Below, one piece after another: positions 33,365-45,049 of a stretch of DNA of 64,000 bases. How positions within the stretch are numbered: position 1 is the first letter of the stretch; the number at the start of each line of letters is the position of its first letter. The notes beneath the pieces are model-generated. The model was not told the origin of the DNA, did no database searches, and saw only the letters and a program-made list of their open reading frames with translations. A program made the translations under genes and the position numbers. The DNA comes from Omphalotus guepiniiformis (lineage: Eukaryota; Basidiomycota; Agaricomycetes; Agaricales; Omphalotaceae), in the NCBI GenBank assembly GCA_028554645.1, contig JAQOOI010000070.1:248001-312000 (forward strand). The letters are read 5' to 3'.

Positions 33365-33748
33365 GCAACTTTTACTCTTACACTTACTCTCACTATAATC
33401 TACGACTACGACGTTACTGTCTTATACTACACCCAGGCGATAATATAAAGCCCTGTTTGGTTTAGCATTGGTCTGAGTTAGTGGGTGACCCTTACATATT
33501 TTTTAAACCACAGTTGTTATCCACTGGGATAATATTGGACATTGTAATTGAGGCTTGAAGGAAAGACCTTCAAAAACAGCCTGTTAGATTGCGCGTTGGA
33601 ATCCTACAAGATTCCCTATGTACATACGCGAGCGATAAGCCGCCAGTTGGCAGCTGAAGCGAAGGAATTACCTTTCCATTCGGGATATTCACTTGGAGAA
33701 GAAATTATTGTTTCACCCCCGGTCTCAACTCGAGATCCAAATACAGTT
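33365..33748. other. Upstream flank of the gag relic
   Basis: Contains an open frame continuous with the gag relic from 33548 but without recognisable domain. Possibly the leader or degraded LTR edge of the old element; no LTR pair found. Confidence 0.3.
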
Positions 33749-35175
33749 ATGTCTACTACATCAACGGTACGACCTGCTGCGTCGTCTAGCCGATTTCAGA
33801 TGCCTCAGGCTCGAACGAGAGCCTCACCGCAAGCTTCGGAAATGGGAAGTAGCAGGAAGGAGTCGTATCCGGCTCAACGTCCTGGAGAGTTTGAGGAAAG
33901 GAAGGATGGCGAGAGGATATGGTCGTATGGGGAGATGAGAAGTGAGTTGGAACTGGAACTATCGCACACACCGAATCCGTATTCGAAGGGAAAAGGCTGT
34001 GCCAGGGATGAAGCCCCTGTTGGAGCAGAAGAGCCTCGGAACAAATTTGGTTCGAACCGTTTTGCACCATTATTTGCTGACCCTGGACAGGAATTGAATG
34101 ACGATGCCGACAAAGCTGAAGAGGATCAACGTGAGGCTAGTCAGGAAGAGCAGGAAGAGCAGGTAGAAACGGAGCAGGTTCATCCCGAACCGAATATGCG
34201 CATGTCAGAGGAACAATATACCCAATCGAGGCACGGGCGAACCGGAACCTCACAAACACGAGCGTACGTGGTGGATTTGCGAAGGCGAGTGATTCTTCAA
34301 TTGTTATACCTCAAAGACATGTTACAGAACGAGATGTCGGAATACGAGGATCAAGGAGTGGTGCTACAAGAGACAATAGCATTCGACCCCAGGATGCCGA
34401 GTGTTAGGGTGGACCTTACCACGATCTCACGAGCAGAAGTAGAGGAATTCAGGATGCGAAACACTGACGAAAGGTCAGCAGGGATCCGTGCTGAGCGGAG
34501 TAGCAGGAGACCATATGGTACAGGCTCACCTATGGGGTCCACTCCCAAGGGCCCAAGATTTCATGGAGGATCGCGAGCTACGGGACAAGGTCAGCGGAAC
34601 AACAGACAACCCCAACATGAAGGAAACACGAACCGCAATCGATCATATCCAAACGCGGGAGGACATCAATCGGGTAGACGTGGTGGACCACCAGGCCCAC
34701 CAGGAGAAGGTAATGGATCGCCTTTCGGCGGTTCAAACTACAACACTCGACGAGGAGCGGGAGGAAATAGGCGTGCAGGTGGCAACGGTCATCGAGGTCA
34801 AGGACCTCCTGATGAACCTCCAAGTCCTGGAGGTGGTGGAGGTGATGGTAGCAATGGAGATGATGAGGATGAGCGGAGAGATAGAGGGCCATTTCGTCAG
34901 AATTGATATCGCTCCAAAGACCTGAATGCTGGGGTTGATGAGTTTTTTTCATATGATCCTACACCGAGGAGTGAGGAGGAAGTCTTGAAGGCTTCATTTC
35001 ATAGATACGAGCAAATGATCTGCTATTATTTGTACGGGCCTCCGGCCAATCAATCGTCAGCAGCGCATAAAGCAATGCTGCAAGCTATTCCTAAGCCTAC
35101 TAAGTATGCTGGCCATACAGACTATGCTAAATTTGATGACTGGATCTCAGCACTGGTTCAATTACGAATTCGTAG
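33749..35175 (+). pseudogene. Truncated Ty3-type gag relic
   Basis: Open frame from ATG 33749 (MSTTSTVRPAA). It has a highly charged middle (EEDQREASQEEQEEQVETEQ) and a long Gly/Pro/Arg/Asn-rich region (GGPPGPPGEGNG, PPDEPPSPGGGGG), typical of agaricomycete Ty3 gag polyproteins. An in-frame TGA at 34904-34906 interrupts it. The same frame goes on with DEFFSYDPTPRSEEEVLKA and PKPTKYAGHTDYAKFDDWIS, the start of the retrotransposon gag domain. At 35176 homology stops at an LTR-like sequence, and no protease or pol follows. So this is a dead, truncated element. Confidence 0.72.
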
Positions 35176-35580
35176 TGTAACAAAGAATTCGTTTTTATGT
35201 GTGCACCTTTCCGCCACTTTTGGCCCCTCAACCGGGCCTCCGATTTCATCGGTAAATTATTACTCATTGCCCGTAAGTCATTTTAGTCATTGTTGTCATT
35301 GTCAGTTACTCACCTTGTTTGTTGTCATATTTACGCGACTATGCTGCCCGTGGTGGCCTCCGGTTTTGCCCATTCCTTATATGTTCCTATTTCCGAATGT
35401 TACCAATTACTATGTGGTTCCTCCACCACACCTTGCCATTGTGGGTTTTAACGCAACATTTTAAGAGTGAACTTCATTCGGTCAAACAATTATTGTATTG
35501 TGCTCGTTATAAAGACTGGCTGCGGTAGGCGTATCAAGTGTTTAAATACAAGGAGTGTCGGCAATAGTGATGGGGTTACA
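35176..35580 (+). mobile_element. LTR-like insertion (possible solo LTR), about 405 bp
   Basis: Starts TGTAAC and ends GTTACA (6-bp inverted ends of TG..CA type), right where the gag frame breaks. TATAAA at 35509 lies about 70 bp before the end. Weakness: flanking bases (CGTAG and GTATA) do not form a clean target duplication, and no second copy is in the window. Confidence 0.4.
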
Positions 35581-36127
35581 GTATATACAGAAACAAAGAT
35601 AGTGTCAAGAAATACAAGCCTAACCTACGCGCTGCTAGCCACATCACCCAAAACAATGACAAAAAGAGCGTTGAAATGACAAGATTTATACTGTACGCTG
35701 CCAAACGTGTCCCAGCAAGACAGGGTGAAACCAATGGTTACAAGGCTGTTCGGGCTTATATCCGCCTTGGGGTACTTCGGAAGTGTGGAGTAATTGTCCC
35801 AGTCCCTAGGTTTAAAACCGAATCCGTTGATACCTTTGGCAGGCTTTGCGCGTCCATCGTACACTGGAACTAGAAAAATTTAGTAACGGTGGTCAGTTTT
35901 TTTGTGGAGCAGTCTAATGTTGGCCACAGGCGTATTACTCACTTCTTTCAGAAAAAAGACGGTAAGGTGGGTGTGTTGCACTACCTCCACTTGTGCTAGG
36001 TCCTCCGGCTTGCACCTGTCTTGAAGATGGCCCAACTCTCACCTTGACTGGTGAAGCCAGGGGGTTCCTTGGGGTGGGGGCTGTTTCTAGAATAATCTGT
36101 CTGGTTAGAACCGTCGGTAGTTAATGA
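35581..36127. other. Spacer, nothing recognised
   Basis: Between the LTR-like sequence and the 3' end of the minus-strand gene. No resumption of gag or pol, and no supported gene. Confidence 0.35.
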
Positions 36128-38374
36128 CTATGTGGACCCACCGCTGGCAGACGCTCCACTTCCCTTGAAGCTTGCCTTCTTCGTCGCAAAGGACACAATA
36201 CCCGCCTTCACCGGTGCGTGGAAGATTGGTACGCCAGTGATGGCTCCGAGCGATGAAGCGAAGAGCTGGTATTCCTGCTCCAGTAGCATGACACTTACTT
36301 TATAGGACTGTTGTTCTGGTTTGATACCGCCCGTTGGTTCCTTGAGATCGCTACGCACAAGAACCACCGTGAGGATGAAGACTGCCACGGACTGTGGGTT
36401 TGACTTTGGTTTGAAGCAGTCGTAACTGTTAAAAAACAGATCCTTGCGACCGCGGCAGACATTATAGTACTGCTGGTATGACACAAATTCCAGACTTGCC
36501 CTCAAATGCCTTTAGAAATTTGTGTCAGCTTTTGGCAGGTGTTTTAAACGATGGGTGAGCTTACGCGCGATCATTCACGTTCAGTCCGTTGCGCACTTGC
36601 ATGTACGAAGCACATTCTGCCGGGTCAAACGTGCCATTGAAGCTCGTGCTGGAAGTGTAAGGGATCATATCGGCGAAGCTAGTGTATATATAGTTAGTGT
36701 CAGATGAGGTCCATAACTGTAGTGACATACGGAGCGATGGTGTCCTTGGGCAGATTAGAGTACAAGGCATGGAGGAGCGGATGCTGCTTGGCGGTGTCTA
36801 GGACAGGTGGTAAACCATCTTGCTCCTCTTCAAATTGCTTGTGACCTGCTTCTGCATCACCAGCCTCAGCTTCGTCTACTTCCATGCTGTTCTGCTCCAG
36901 TCTGTTGTTAAACAACGGTAAGTCTTGGAAGAATGAGGCCAGAAGAGCTTGGTTCAACTCACTCGTCCTCGTCTTTGTCTTCCGCACCAGCCTGTTTATC
37001 CCTTTGCGCAAGAGTTTATCAGCCAATCATGATGTCAATGAATATCTACTTACTCGCTCGACATTGTTTCACCCTCTTCATCACTGACTCTGGTACAAAA
37101 TTGTAAGCAATTGGTCGTAAGTTTGGTATTGCTCAACGCACTCAAGGGTATCCCCTCCATTGTCAATAGCATCGTCAATGAAGGAACTAGTGGCTGAGCC
37201 TGGGTCTACTCTCTCCTCGTCCTCCTCTACCTGCTCATCCACTTGCCACTCAGTGTTGTCTTCATCTACCAAAGACTTGGTATTTTCAGCTTCAAAGACT
37301 TTGGCTTCAGTGACATTAGCTTTGTCACCCTTTTCTGTCCTGTCTATAATTTAATATCGATGCTTAAGAGATACAACACAGCCTTACTTGTATTTCATGA
37401 TGTCTTGCGGCTCCGGAAGATCTTCTGAGTCCGATCCCATATGAATACTGCCGAGTGCAGCGCGTACCTTTTCGGCTCTGTTGGGTGAATTGGGCATAGA
37501 TTCTCTTGCTACCTGTATGAGGGATTGTTTGCCTGTTGGCTTGGCATGTTTGGGCCTTGGAGTAATAGGAGGCTTAGCGTTGGCTAGCGGGAGGTTGTTG
37601 TCGTACTGAGGGCTGTGAGGCAATCAGAGTTCGGCAAGATATAGAACATATTGAAAGGCTCCTACCTAGTCGGAACTATATTTTTGGCAATGGTCTTGTT
37701 CCCCTTGGAAGCGGACTTGGCCCTGCCTTTTTTGGGAGAGGGTGTGCTCAGGACAGACGGTGGTGTGTCAGAGTCCGATGTGAGTCTAGAGAATGAATAA
37801 GATAATAATTGTGGCTGATGTTTGTAGAACACTTTGCGTACACAATGACATCCTTTTCCTGAGTAACGTCACCCGTTGCAGCTTCACCAGCTAGATCCTC
37901 GTTTTGGCCAAAGTATACAGGTGCTTCTACCGCTGGCCTAGCAAGATTGTTAGCGCTGAAAACATGAACATCCACGAAAAGCACGACTAACTGGTCTTCG
38001 TTGGTGTACAGTTTTTTTGCTGTGGGTACCGTCCTAAGGAGTATCAAATGAGATGGGCGAGACAATGAGGAGGGCCAACGTACGTTTGAGTTGACTGACG
38101 AGGTGTAGCAACAGGTGAACTAGTAGGAGGCACGCCTGCTCCAGAGCTTATAACGCGCTTTTTGGGTGATGGTGGTCTAAGCATCAGTGTACCGTGTCAG
38201 TTGTCACCATACCTTCAGTGGAAAGAGATGCTTACCCTGCCACAGACGACGCTTGTCGTTTTTTCCTGGTTTCACAAACGCAAGTTCAGCATGCTATGAG
38301 GCAACACATGTCCTGGGCACTTACAGAGAAGATGGGTTGTTGGTTGGGGTTTTGGGTGTGGTGCTGTTACTCAT
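36128..38374 (-). CDS. Multi-exon protein of unknown family (family A)
   Basis: Starts MSNSTTPKTPTNNPSSL at 38374. Exons then follow with good donors and acceptors: KKRQASSVAG; PPSPKKRVISSGAGVPP; VPTAKKLYTNEDQ; PAVEAPVYFGQNEDLAG; SDSDTPPSVLSTPSPKKG; SPQYDNNLPLANAKPP to DLPEPQDIMKY. Acidic exons (EWQVDEQVEEDEERVD) and a more globular C-terminal part come next: FADMIPYTSSTSFNGTFDP, YQQYYNVCRGRKDLFFNSYD, VMLLEQEYQLFASSLGAITG, VSFATKKASF. Some internal joins (about 36960-37100) I could not resolve. N-terminal Ser/Pro/Lys-rich segments look disordered and nuclear-protein-like (inference). I do not know a function. Divergent from the gene at 40657. Confidence 0.6.
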
Positions 38375-40656
38375 TGTTTCAAGAGCCAAGCTGATTTTGG
38401 GAGGAGTTGGAAAACACAGAAGGTATTGAAGGTGGGCGATGGTGGGGTTGAAAGATGTCTGAAACTCTGTCTCATTGTTTATGAATCCTTCAGGCTGGGA
38501 CCTTGAGAATCCGTCGTAGTTGTTGCTTAAGCGCTTAAAGTGGACTTTAAACGGCAAAATGGGAAAACGTGGGTGTTGGAGCCGGCCAGTCACAACATCG
38601 TATCAGCGACAATCGTTCAACTGTGTTGTCGGTTTCAATGCCAACGGATGAGCTGTGAATCAGAATAAGAACAATTTTAATTAATTTACGGTTTGTTTAG
38701 GGTTTAGCATCTCTTTCTTCCGAGCAAAAGACTTCGGAGCCTTCCACCTGACCATTCAAGTTGGAAGGACAGGTGCTCTGCCTGCCTTTGGTGGGCTTAT
38801 CACCGCGTTGATAGTGATGAAGGCAGGAAATTTTTTAATTCGCTTTGCCAGAGGAAGCACAGCATCAGCAAATTGAAGGGTGCCACTTCTCCATGTACCT
38901 GGTTGTCGCAGGAGATCAAACACGATTCTTAAGCTGCAAGAACACAACAAAACATGATGTCTGAACACTAGTGTTAAGTTATAAACCACGATCTTTCCAG
39001 AAAACAAGTGTTAAAGCTTAAACATGAGAGCAGGTTAAGGAATGTGTGAGTTATCACTTCATTGTTTTTCTCCGTTCCAAAGCATGTCTTGTGGAGCTTT
39101 CCAATGTCTGTGGTATGGCCGATCTTCTATCAAGATCTGTAGAATACTGGTCTTTTCATAAAACCTCAATTCGTACATATTGACACCTTTTCCGGTAGAC
39201 AACAGCAAGATGAGGGTGGACCACATGAACAACAGTGCTGCCGCGATCATCAAAAAAGTGTGCTATCAGTTGTCTTGCTGATTGCGAAGAAAAGGGAGAA
39301 AAAATCTAAGTCTGACAGGTGTAAAGACGGCTCTAACTCGTCTGCAAAATGTGATGGTAAGGTTGGACAATTTCATCTCAATACGCCCACCTCTGAACCA
39401 ACGAGCTTGCGCCATGGATCAGTTCTACGACCTGAATATTGCGCGTTGATGTGCTTGGTATGGGGTATGAATGAGAAGAAGTGCTAAGTAACTCGAATGA
39501 ATCTATCAAGCACTCAAAACACACACACAACACACAAAGACTTTTAAGTTCGTGGGGTTTGGGGGACTAACAAACACTGTGAAGCGAATAAGGTTGTTGT
39601 AAGAGGAGCTCGGAGACACAGTCAAAACCAACGCGGCACAGATAACTCTATGCTACACACCACTCAAACGAACTAACACGTAACTTTAACAAATCACCGC
39701 GACCAGTGACTACAAACGATACAACAACCAGACGATTGTTGGGAGATGCCAGACGACTTCTCACTTTAGTGGAGTTGGGTATAGGAGTATTTCAGAACTG
39801 CCAGACGACGAGTTCAACGAGTGACCAGACGATCCGCCCTTATTCACACTACACACACAGGCTCCGCGGTACCAGACGACCCCACTTGTAAACACTTAGG
39901 CACACTGACTTATGAACTAACGCGACGGTTAAACTTTAAAACTTCTAACCACTCAGAGGGACTTAAGCTTTTCCACACACAAATGCTATTAGCTCTATGG
40001 GGGGCTCGGGAACCTGTCCTTCCTTGCCCAGGTTCTATTTCTTATATACAGTATTTCTATTTACATAGTACAAACAAATGTCGCGATACTTGACAGTTAT
40101 GAGATATATGGTGCATATGGTGCACCGCGTAAGGTAGGGATGAAGTATAGTACGCGGTAACCGGGTATCCTATATCGGGTTATAATCTTGCCGCTTTTAG
40201 AAAGTATTGCGGTAATTCGCTAACACTGTGTCTCCTTACGTGTTTTACTTCCGCGTTGTCGGAAGTACTTCGTGTTACATCGTACGTCTAGACCCTTCTG
40301 TGGCTCAACCATGGTCATTAGATATGACTAGTGCACGGAGCTACTGCTACCTGGTTTCTAAGTCTGGCCTTCTGAGTAGTGCCGCGGTACTTCGTTACCT
40401 ACGCGTTGGTTTATACAGTATTGGGGCCATCAAGTTATACACGTCGGACCTTAGAACAAGTGCCGCAACACTTTACTTGAGTGCATACTTAGGTAATACC
40501 TACACTGAGAAGACCCATTTAGTGCCGTTCTACAGTCTTGTACACCTTGGTACACATATACTGGTAGTTGAATGTGCGTAATACACCGCGGAACTTAGGA
40601 CTATACAGTGTACTTAGTAGGTTGGTACTGGAGTGATCAATCCCGCGAGGCCGAAA
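38375..40656. promoter_or_regulatory. 2.3-kb divergent spacer with five CCAGACGA octamers
   Basis: CCAGACGA occurs at 39728, 39749, 39801, 39825 and 39872, all on the plus strand within 152 bp and followed by C or T each time. Minus-strand frames at 38756-39007 and 39059-39253 look exon-like but have no known motif. AC-rich runs lie at about 39516-39540. No established gene. Confidence 0.5.
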
Positions 40657-42067
40657 ATGGTAGTGGCATTCCCGTGGTCGTATCAGCGTAAGTGTTGCGT
40701 TGCTCTGACCAAGTCCAAAGCTAGACATACCATGATACAGAGGAACAACTTGAGCATTACATTCTTCAGAGGAAGGACGTGGTGGATGCTGCACCACGGC
40801 TCGCGGTTCTTGCGGATGTGCGTGTGTCTACGCTACCACTGTTTGACCTTAAACTGAAATTTGGACTTTGTAGTTGCCGCGTTGGCCTGACGATGTCCGT
40901 GTTCAGGAGACAGGTGTTCCTCTGGCCTGGAGACTGGTTAGAGTTGACAATGATGGCCTGGAGGAGATTGTGTTCAGGATCCAAGGCATTGTTGCAGCTA
41001 AGGATCTTCCCCCTGTCTACCATCGACCAGGCCGGTGAGTGAGGACTCCCTACACCTTACAACTGGGTTTGATGCAGCTATCTGTTATATTTATTAGGCA
41101 TGTTAAAGTGGGACATCTTCGTCAGGGTATTACTCTGACTGGCCTCAATTCAAAGGCCTTCGATGATGCACTTTGCGGTATTGATGTTGTTGACTCTCTG
41201 TTTCGAAGACACATTGGCGACACTTGGATGGATAGCATGTCTATTTTGGGAACTCACCGAGGTTTCACGTCCCTGGATCTTGCCAATAGATACTTCACAG
41301 CCAGAGGTGTGGCCAGAGGCGAAGAGTCCTTGTCGTTCAGCCCATCTGTTGATCTCAAGGGCATCTTAGCAGGCCTTGCCGGAAATGGTCATGTCCATTT
41401 GGCTGAAAATGTGGTTCAGTATTTACAACTGAAGCTCGATGCTCAAGGCGAACCTTGGTCAGTGTGCATGTGTGTTTGAAACTGTATGACATCCCTCACC
41501 GTCTGACATAGGTTTGATGACATATCCCCCACCGTTATACGTGTTGGCGACATTGTCGAAGCGCAGCTCTCGTTGATGGCCGTACATGTAGGCAAGGATA
41601 AGCACCGCACCGTGGCCGTACTTAGGTGCATGACCTTGTTGGATTCAAGCTTAACGGAGGCAAGTTTCTTTTCCGTTGTCTCCTTTAAATATCTTCAATG
41701 TTGCGCTTAGGGAGCAGAGAAACAAAAGAGAAAGGGGAGTATGTCAGTCAAGCTCAAACGTAAAACAGGTCACGTACACGAGATGGAGGCACGTGCTAGA
41801 GCCAAGCACGCACGGGGTGTCGCGACACAACACGCTGGCCAAAGTTCAACAGGACCTACTCCGCCAGCAGCTGCCACGGTAGTAGTGAGCCCTGTTGTCC
41901 CACAACCTCATCTTCCTGAGTCAAACAGCGATATGCCTATTCATGGTCCAGCGGTCAGCAGTCTTGTTGTGGCGGGAGGTCCCGAGGTAGATCCGGAGAT
42001 GGAGGATGTTGCCATGGATCGAGGGCAAGGGCCCGTGTCTTGGACCGACGCTCCTATGGCAGCTTGA
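40657..42067 (+). CDS. Multi-exon protein of unknown family (family B), 377 residues
   Basis: Model: exons 40657-40687, 40741-40817, 40874-41034, 41098-41457, 41512-41659 and 41711-42067; all phases agree. Seen: MVVAFPWSYQ, then RKDVVDAAPRLAVLAD, DDVRVQETGVPLAWRLVRVD, KDLPPVYHRPG, GITLTGLNSKAFDDALCGID, GTHRGFTSLDLANRYFTARG, SPTVIRVGDIVEAQLSLMAV, LRCMTLLDSSLTE and a basic then Pro/Ser-rich tail. The fifth intron (41660-41710) has a GC donor (GCAAGT). The middle looks like a globular domain ending in beta-strand-like segments; the tail looks disordered. I cannot name the family. Divergent to family A. Confidence 0.68.
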
Positions 42068-44088
42068 AGAGCCACCCAATAGTATAATACAATGTTGTAG
42101 CCTGTTACTTTTCTTGACCACAGCTTTGTCTATAACACTTGGTTCTCGTGAAGAAAGCCGTGGCCTTGAGGTATTCGTTGCGATCAAGACTTACGTACGT
42201 AGCCTGCTCGACGACGTATTGAACTTGCTGCTTCATCGACGCGATACCTCGGAGATAGTCAGAAAACGCCTCCAAATACTCTGCAAACACGACCGAGGCC
42301 TTCAATGTTGGTGCGCTGCTCTTGCCCAAGAAACCACAGCATTGCTGTTCAATTTGTCTGGAACGGAACTCGGAAGTTTAAGAAACTCTGAATTGAAAAT
42401 ACAGGCGGTGATGGTAGGTAGCGGTGAAGAACGCGGTGTCTGTTAGTATGTCACCCGCATTGAATATCTTTTAACGCACACGTCTATCGATACAATGCAA
42501 AGGACCATGATAACACTACACATCCAGGACCGACTGCCTGGGTCTTGGGAGGAGACAGAACGTGGACGAGAACCCAACACTTCTCAACGGTGCGTAGGGT
42601 AGTGTACCGGATCATAGTGGAAGGCGACGGCTTCGGACGACAAGGCATGGACGACAAAGCATAAAATCGATACCCCAACACTGTCAAGTGGCTGAAATAG
42701 CCTCGGCGAATCTTCGAGCTGAGCTGTAGCCTATAACGTAGACCTGAAAATGAAACGGAGTGGACGCTCAACACCATTGATCGCTCTATAACGTTGCGTA
42801 CAAAAGATTCACTCATACGTCAGCTCAGTAGACGCACAGAGACAACATAGGTGGTAACACACCTTGTCCCACCCGATACCTTCAGCATTATGACGTTCAA
42901 CATTAACCTCGTCATCACAACTGCTCAAGCCCAAGCCCACGCGTCTATCCAACACCAGCACCCAACATCCTCTCCACAGTGATAGCAATTCCTCATCCAC
43001 ACATCCTTGAGATTGGTAAGGACCTGTTAGCGCCTTTAAGTTATACGAGGAGCGGAGTTCGAGGGCAAGGCGAGTTTGTGTGGACCACATGGAGCTTGAG
43101 TGAAGGATGCGTCGTAGTACGTTAGAAGGTGTCATCACTGAGAGGTTGCGCAAAAGGAAAAATACGAGTGAGCAGAAACGACCGAGAAGACGATCGATAT
43201 CGATGAAGACGCACAAGTAACTCGAAGGACGTCGACCTTCCATTGAAATATCTTGAGAGTGATTGGCATTAGCAGTGGACATTAACGTAGATAGATTGTC
43301 GTGGTCGTGAGCAGGATATGAGAGTGACCTATAAAAGATCCTACATTCTGCTTACATCTATGATTCAATGACTTTCGGTTTGCTGCGCTGGCATAATTGA
43401 TTGTCGCGGGGTTATTCGTGTGGGTCAACATTGAGCGTTGCATAGAATCGGTGTGTACGCGTAGGGCACCAATCGAGGCTTTGAACGACCAAGCTAGCTA
43501 CATACACCACATACATCCGGGCCGACGTCAAGAGCAAAGATAGTATTATATTCCCACATATATATTCCTCTCCCGAACCTCCACGTTCTGACCCCAACGA
43601 GACTGCTCTCGCTTGAGCGCCACCAAGCCCAACCTTTGTCCAAGCCTCCAAGAAACCCGAATTGTCTTCTTTAAGCCTGTTTCACGCTCGGTCTTGGTCA
43701 AGAACTCGCGTCGCTGTCACCTTCCCCCAGTCTCGTCATCAACACCCCGTCAAGTACCGCTGCTTTAACCCTCCAGGTTGCCAGTTCCTCTCGACTGGAA
43801 CGCGCTTTTGTTTTTGTGAGTCAAAGTCCGTACTACATCGTTTCTAACGCATTTACAACACCTTTCTTGAGTCTATCACGGGCGAGGATCTTACCATTCG
43901 GTGCCGCCGGTTCACCTGTGAACGAACAAGGAGCAGACCACGACCGACATTGTCCATTGGTTCCCTCAATCCTTGGCATCTTGTATCTAACTAACACACA
44001 AAGTCATCAAGTATCATAGAGAAGCTAACGTTACTCCGGTGGCAACTTTGTGTAAAGTTCTTTATACACTCCGAGAAATTCACATCTG
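42068..44088. other. 2-kb region without a supported gene
   Basis: Several open frames (for example 42809-43282 minus and 43412-43651 minus) have no recognisable motif or splice partners. No repeat or RNA gene recognised. Confidence 0.35.
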
Positions 44089-44850
44089 ATGTTCAATATA
44101 GTTCACTGGGACACGCCTCTCGCTTTACAAGCATTTTATGGTGGATTTACTTCAGAGAAACTCGTTGATGGTTTCATCAAGTAGGTAAAATGGCTCCAGT
44201 GTGGATTCCTCTCCTGATGAGGTTATATTTTCGTTAGGCCAAGTCGGGTTTCGCTGTATACAACGGCCCTGTCAAAACTGGTACGCCTAACTCTTGCGCA
44301 GTGTATCATTTTGTCAATTTCTGTCTTTTTAGGTATACCTTCAATGAAGCTCGGGTGTTTCGTACTCAGATTGCGGGGTATCCATTCAGTGCGTATCGTA
44401 CATCCTCAGAAAATGGAAGTGTTTAGCTCATGATTTACTTCATGAATACAACCTTCGCACCGGGTGTCAATTCCTCTACAGCACCTTTCATACGCTTCTA
44501 TCACGTTCATGAGTAAATTGGACGAACAGTACAAAGGCTTCAGAGAGGCATACCGCATTCCAAATTGGTGTATTCGCAGATCCTGTTTTTAGCACGGGAG
44601 ATTGGCCCAAGATATTGACCGACACACTTCCTCCGGATTTTCTTCCTCGGTTCACAGTCGAAGAGAAGGCGGCCTTGAAAGGTGACCTCCAATGTATTAC
44701 AGGACAATCTCATGATTTTTTCCCTCTCAAGGTGCCACCGGTTTCTTTACCGTCAATGTGTATTGGAGACAACACGTATCTGCACCATCGGATGGATTCG
44801 CCAAATTTTGCCTTCGACTTTCTCAAATTGGAAGCCTGAGGTTCAAGCAC
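44089..44850 (+). pseudogene. Glycoside hydrolase family 1 (beta-glucosidase-like) relic
   Basis: Pieces in changing frames follow the order of a GH1 enzyme: HWDTPLALQAFYGGFTSEKL (about 44100-44160), YTFNEARVF with the acid/base Glu of the family's TFNEP motif but Ala for Pro (about 44335), AGYPFS, TTFAPGVNSSTAPF (about 44450), LDEQYKGFREA, FADPVFSTGDWPKILTDTLP (about 44580-44630) and LPRFTVEEKAALKG (about 44650). The first beta-alpha units and the C-terminal nucleophile (ENG) region are missing. Some gaps could be introns, but the frame is lost after about 44690. Known activity of the family: hydrolysis of beta-glucosides. This copy is probably dead. Confidence 0.65.
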
Positions 44851-45049
44851 CGCTGGTTGTAAGTTCTTTGTTGCTTGCTTCGCTAATTGGATGCTCTCTG
44901 ACTTCGGGAAAGTTTTTAGTGCGTTCAAGAGCCACCGTTGAAGTGATCCATACACACCATCCGACCGATATTCGTTGCGGAGCTCAACAGACTGGCACAC
45001 ACTATCATTGCAACAGGATTTGGAAAACAGCATTATCTCCTCTGTATCC

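Noticed and set aside
42809..43282. 157-codon minus-strand frame
   Set aside because: No motif, no splice partners and no similarity to other sequences in the window.
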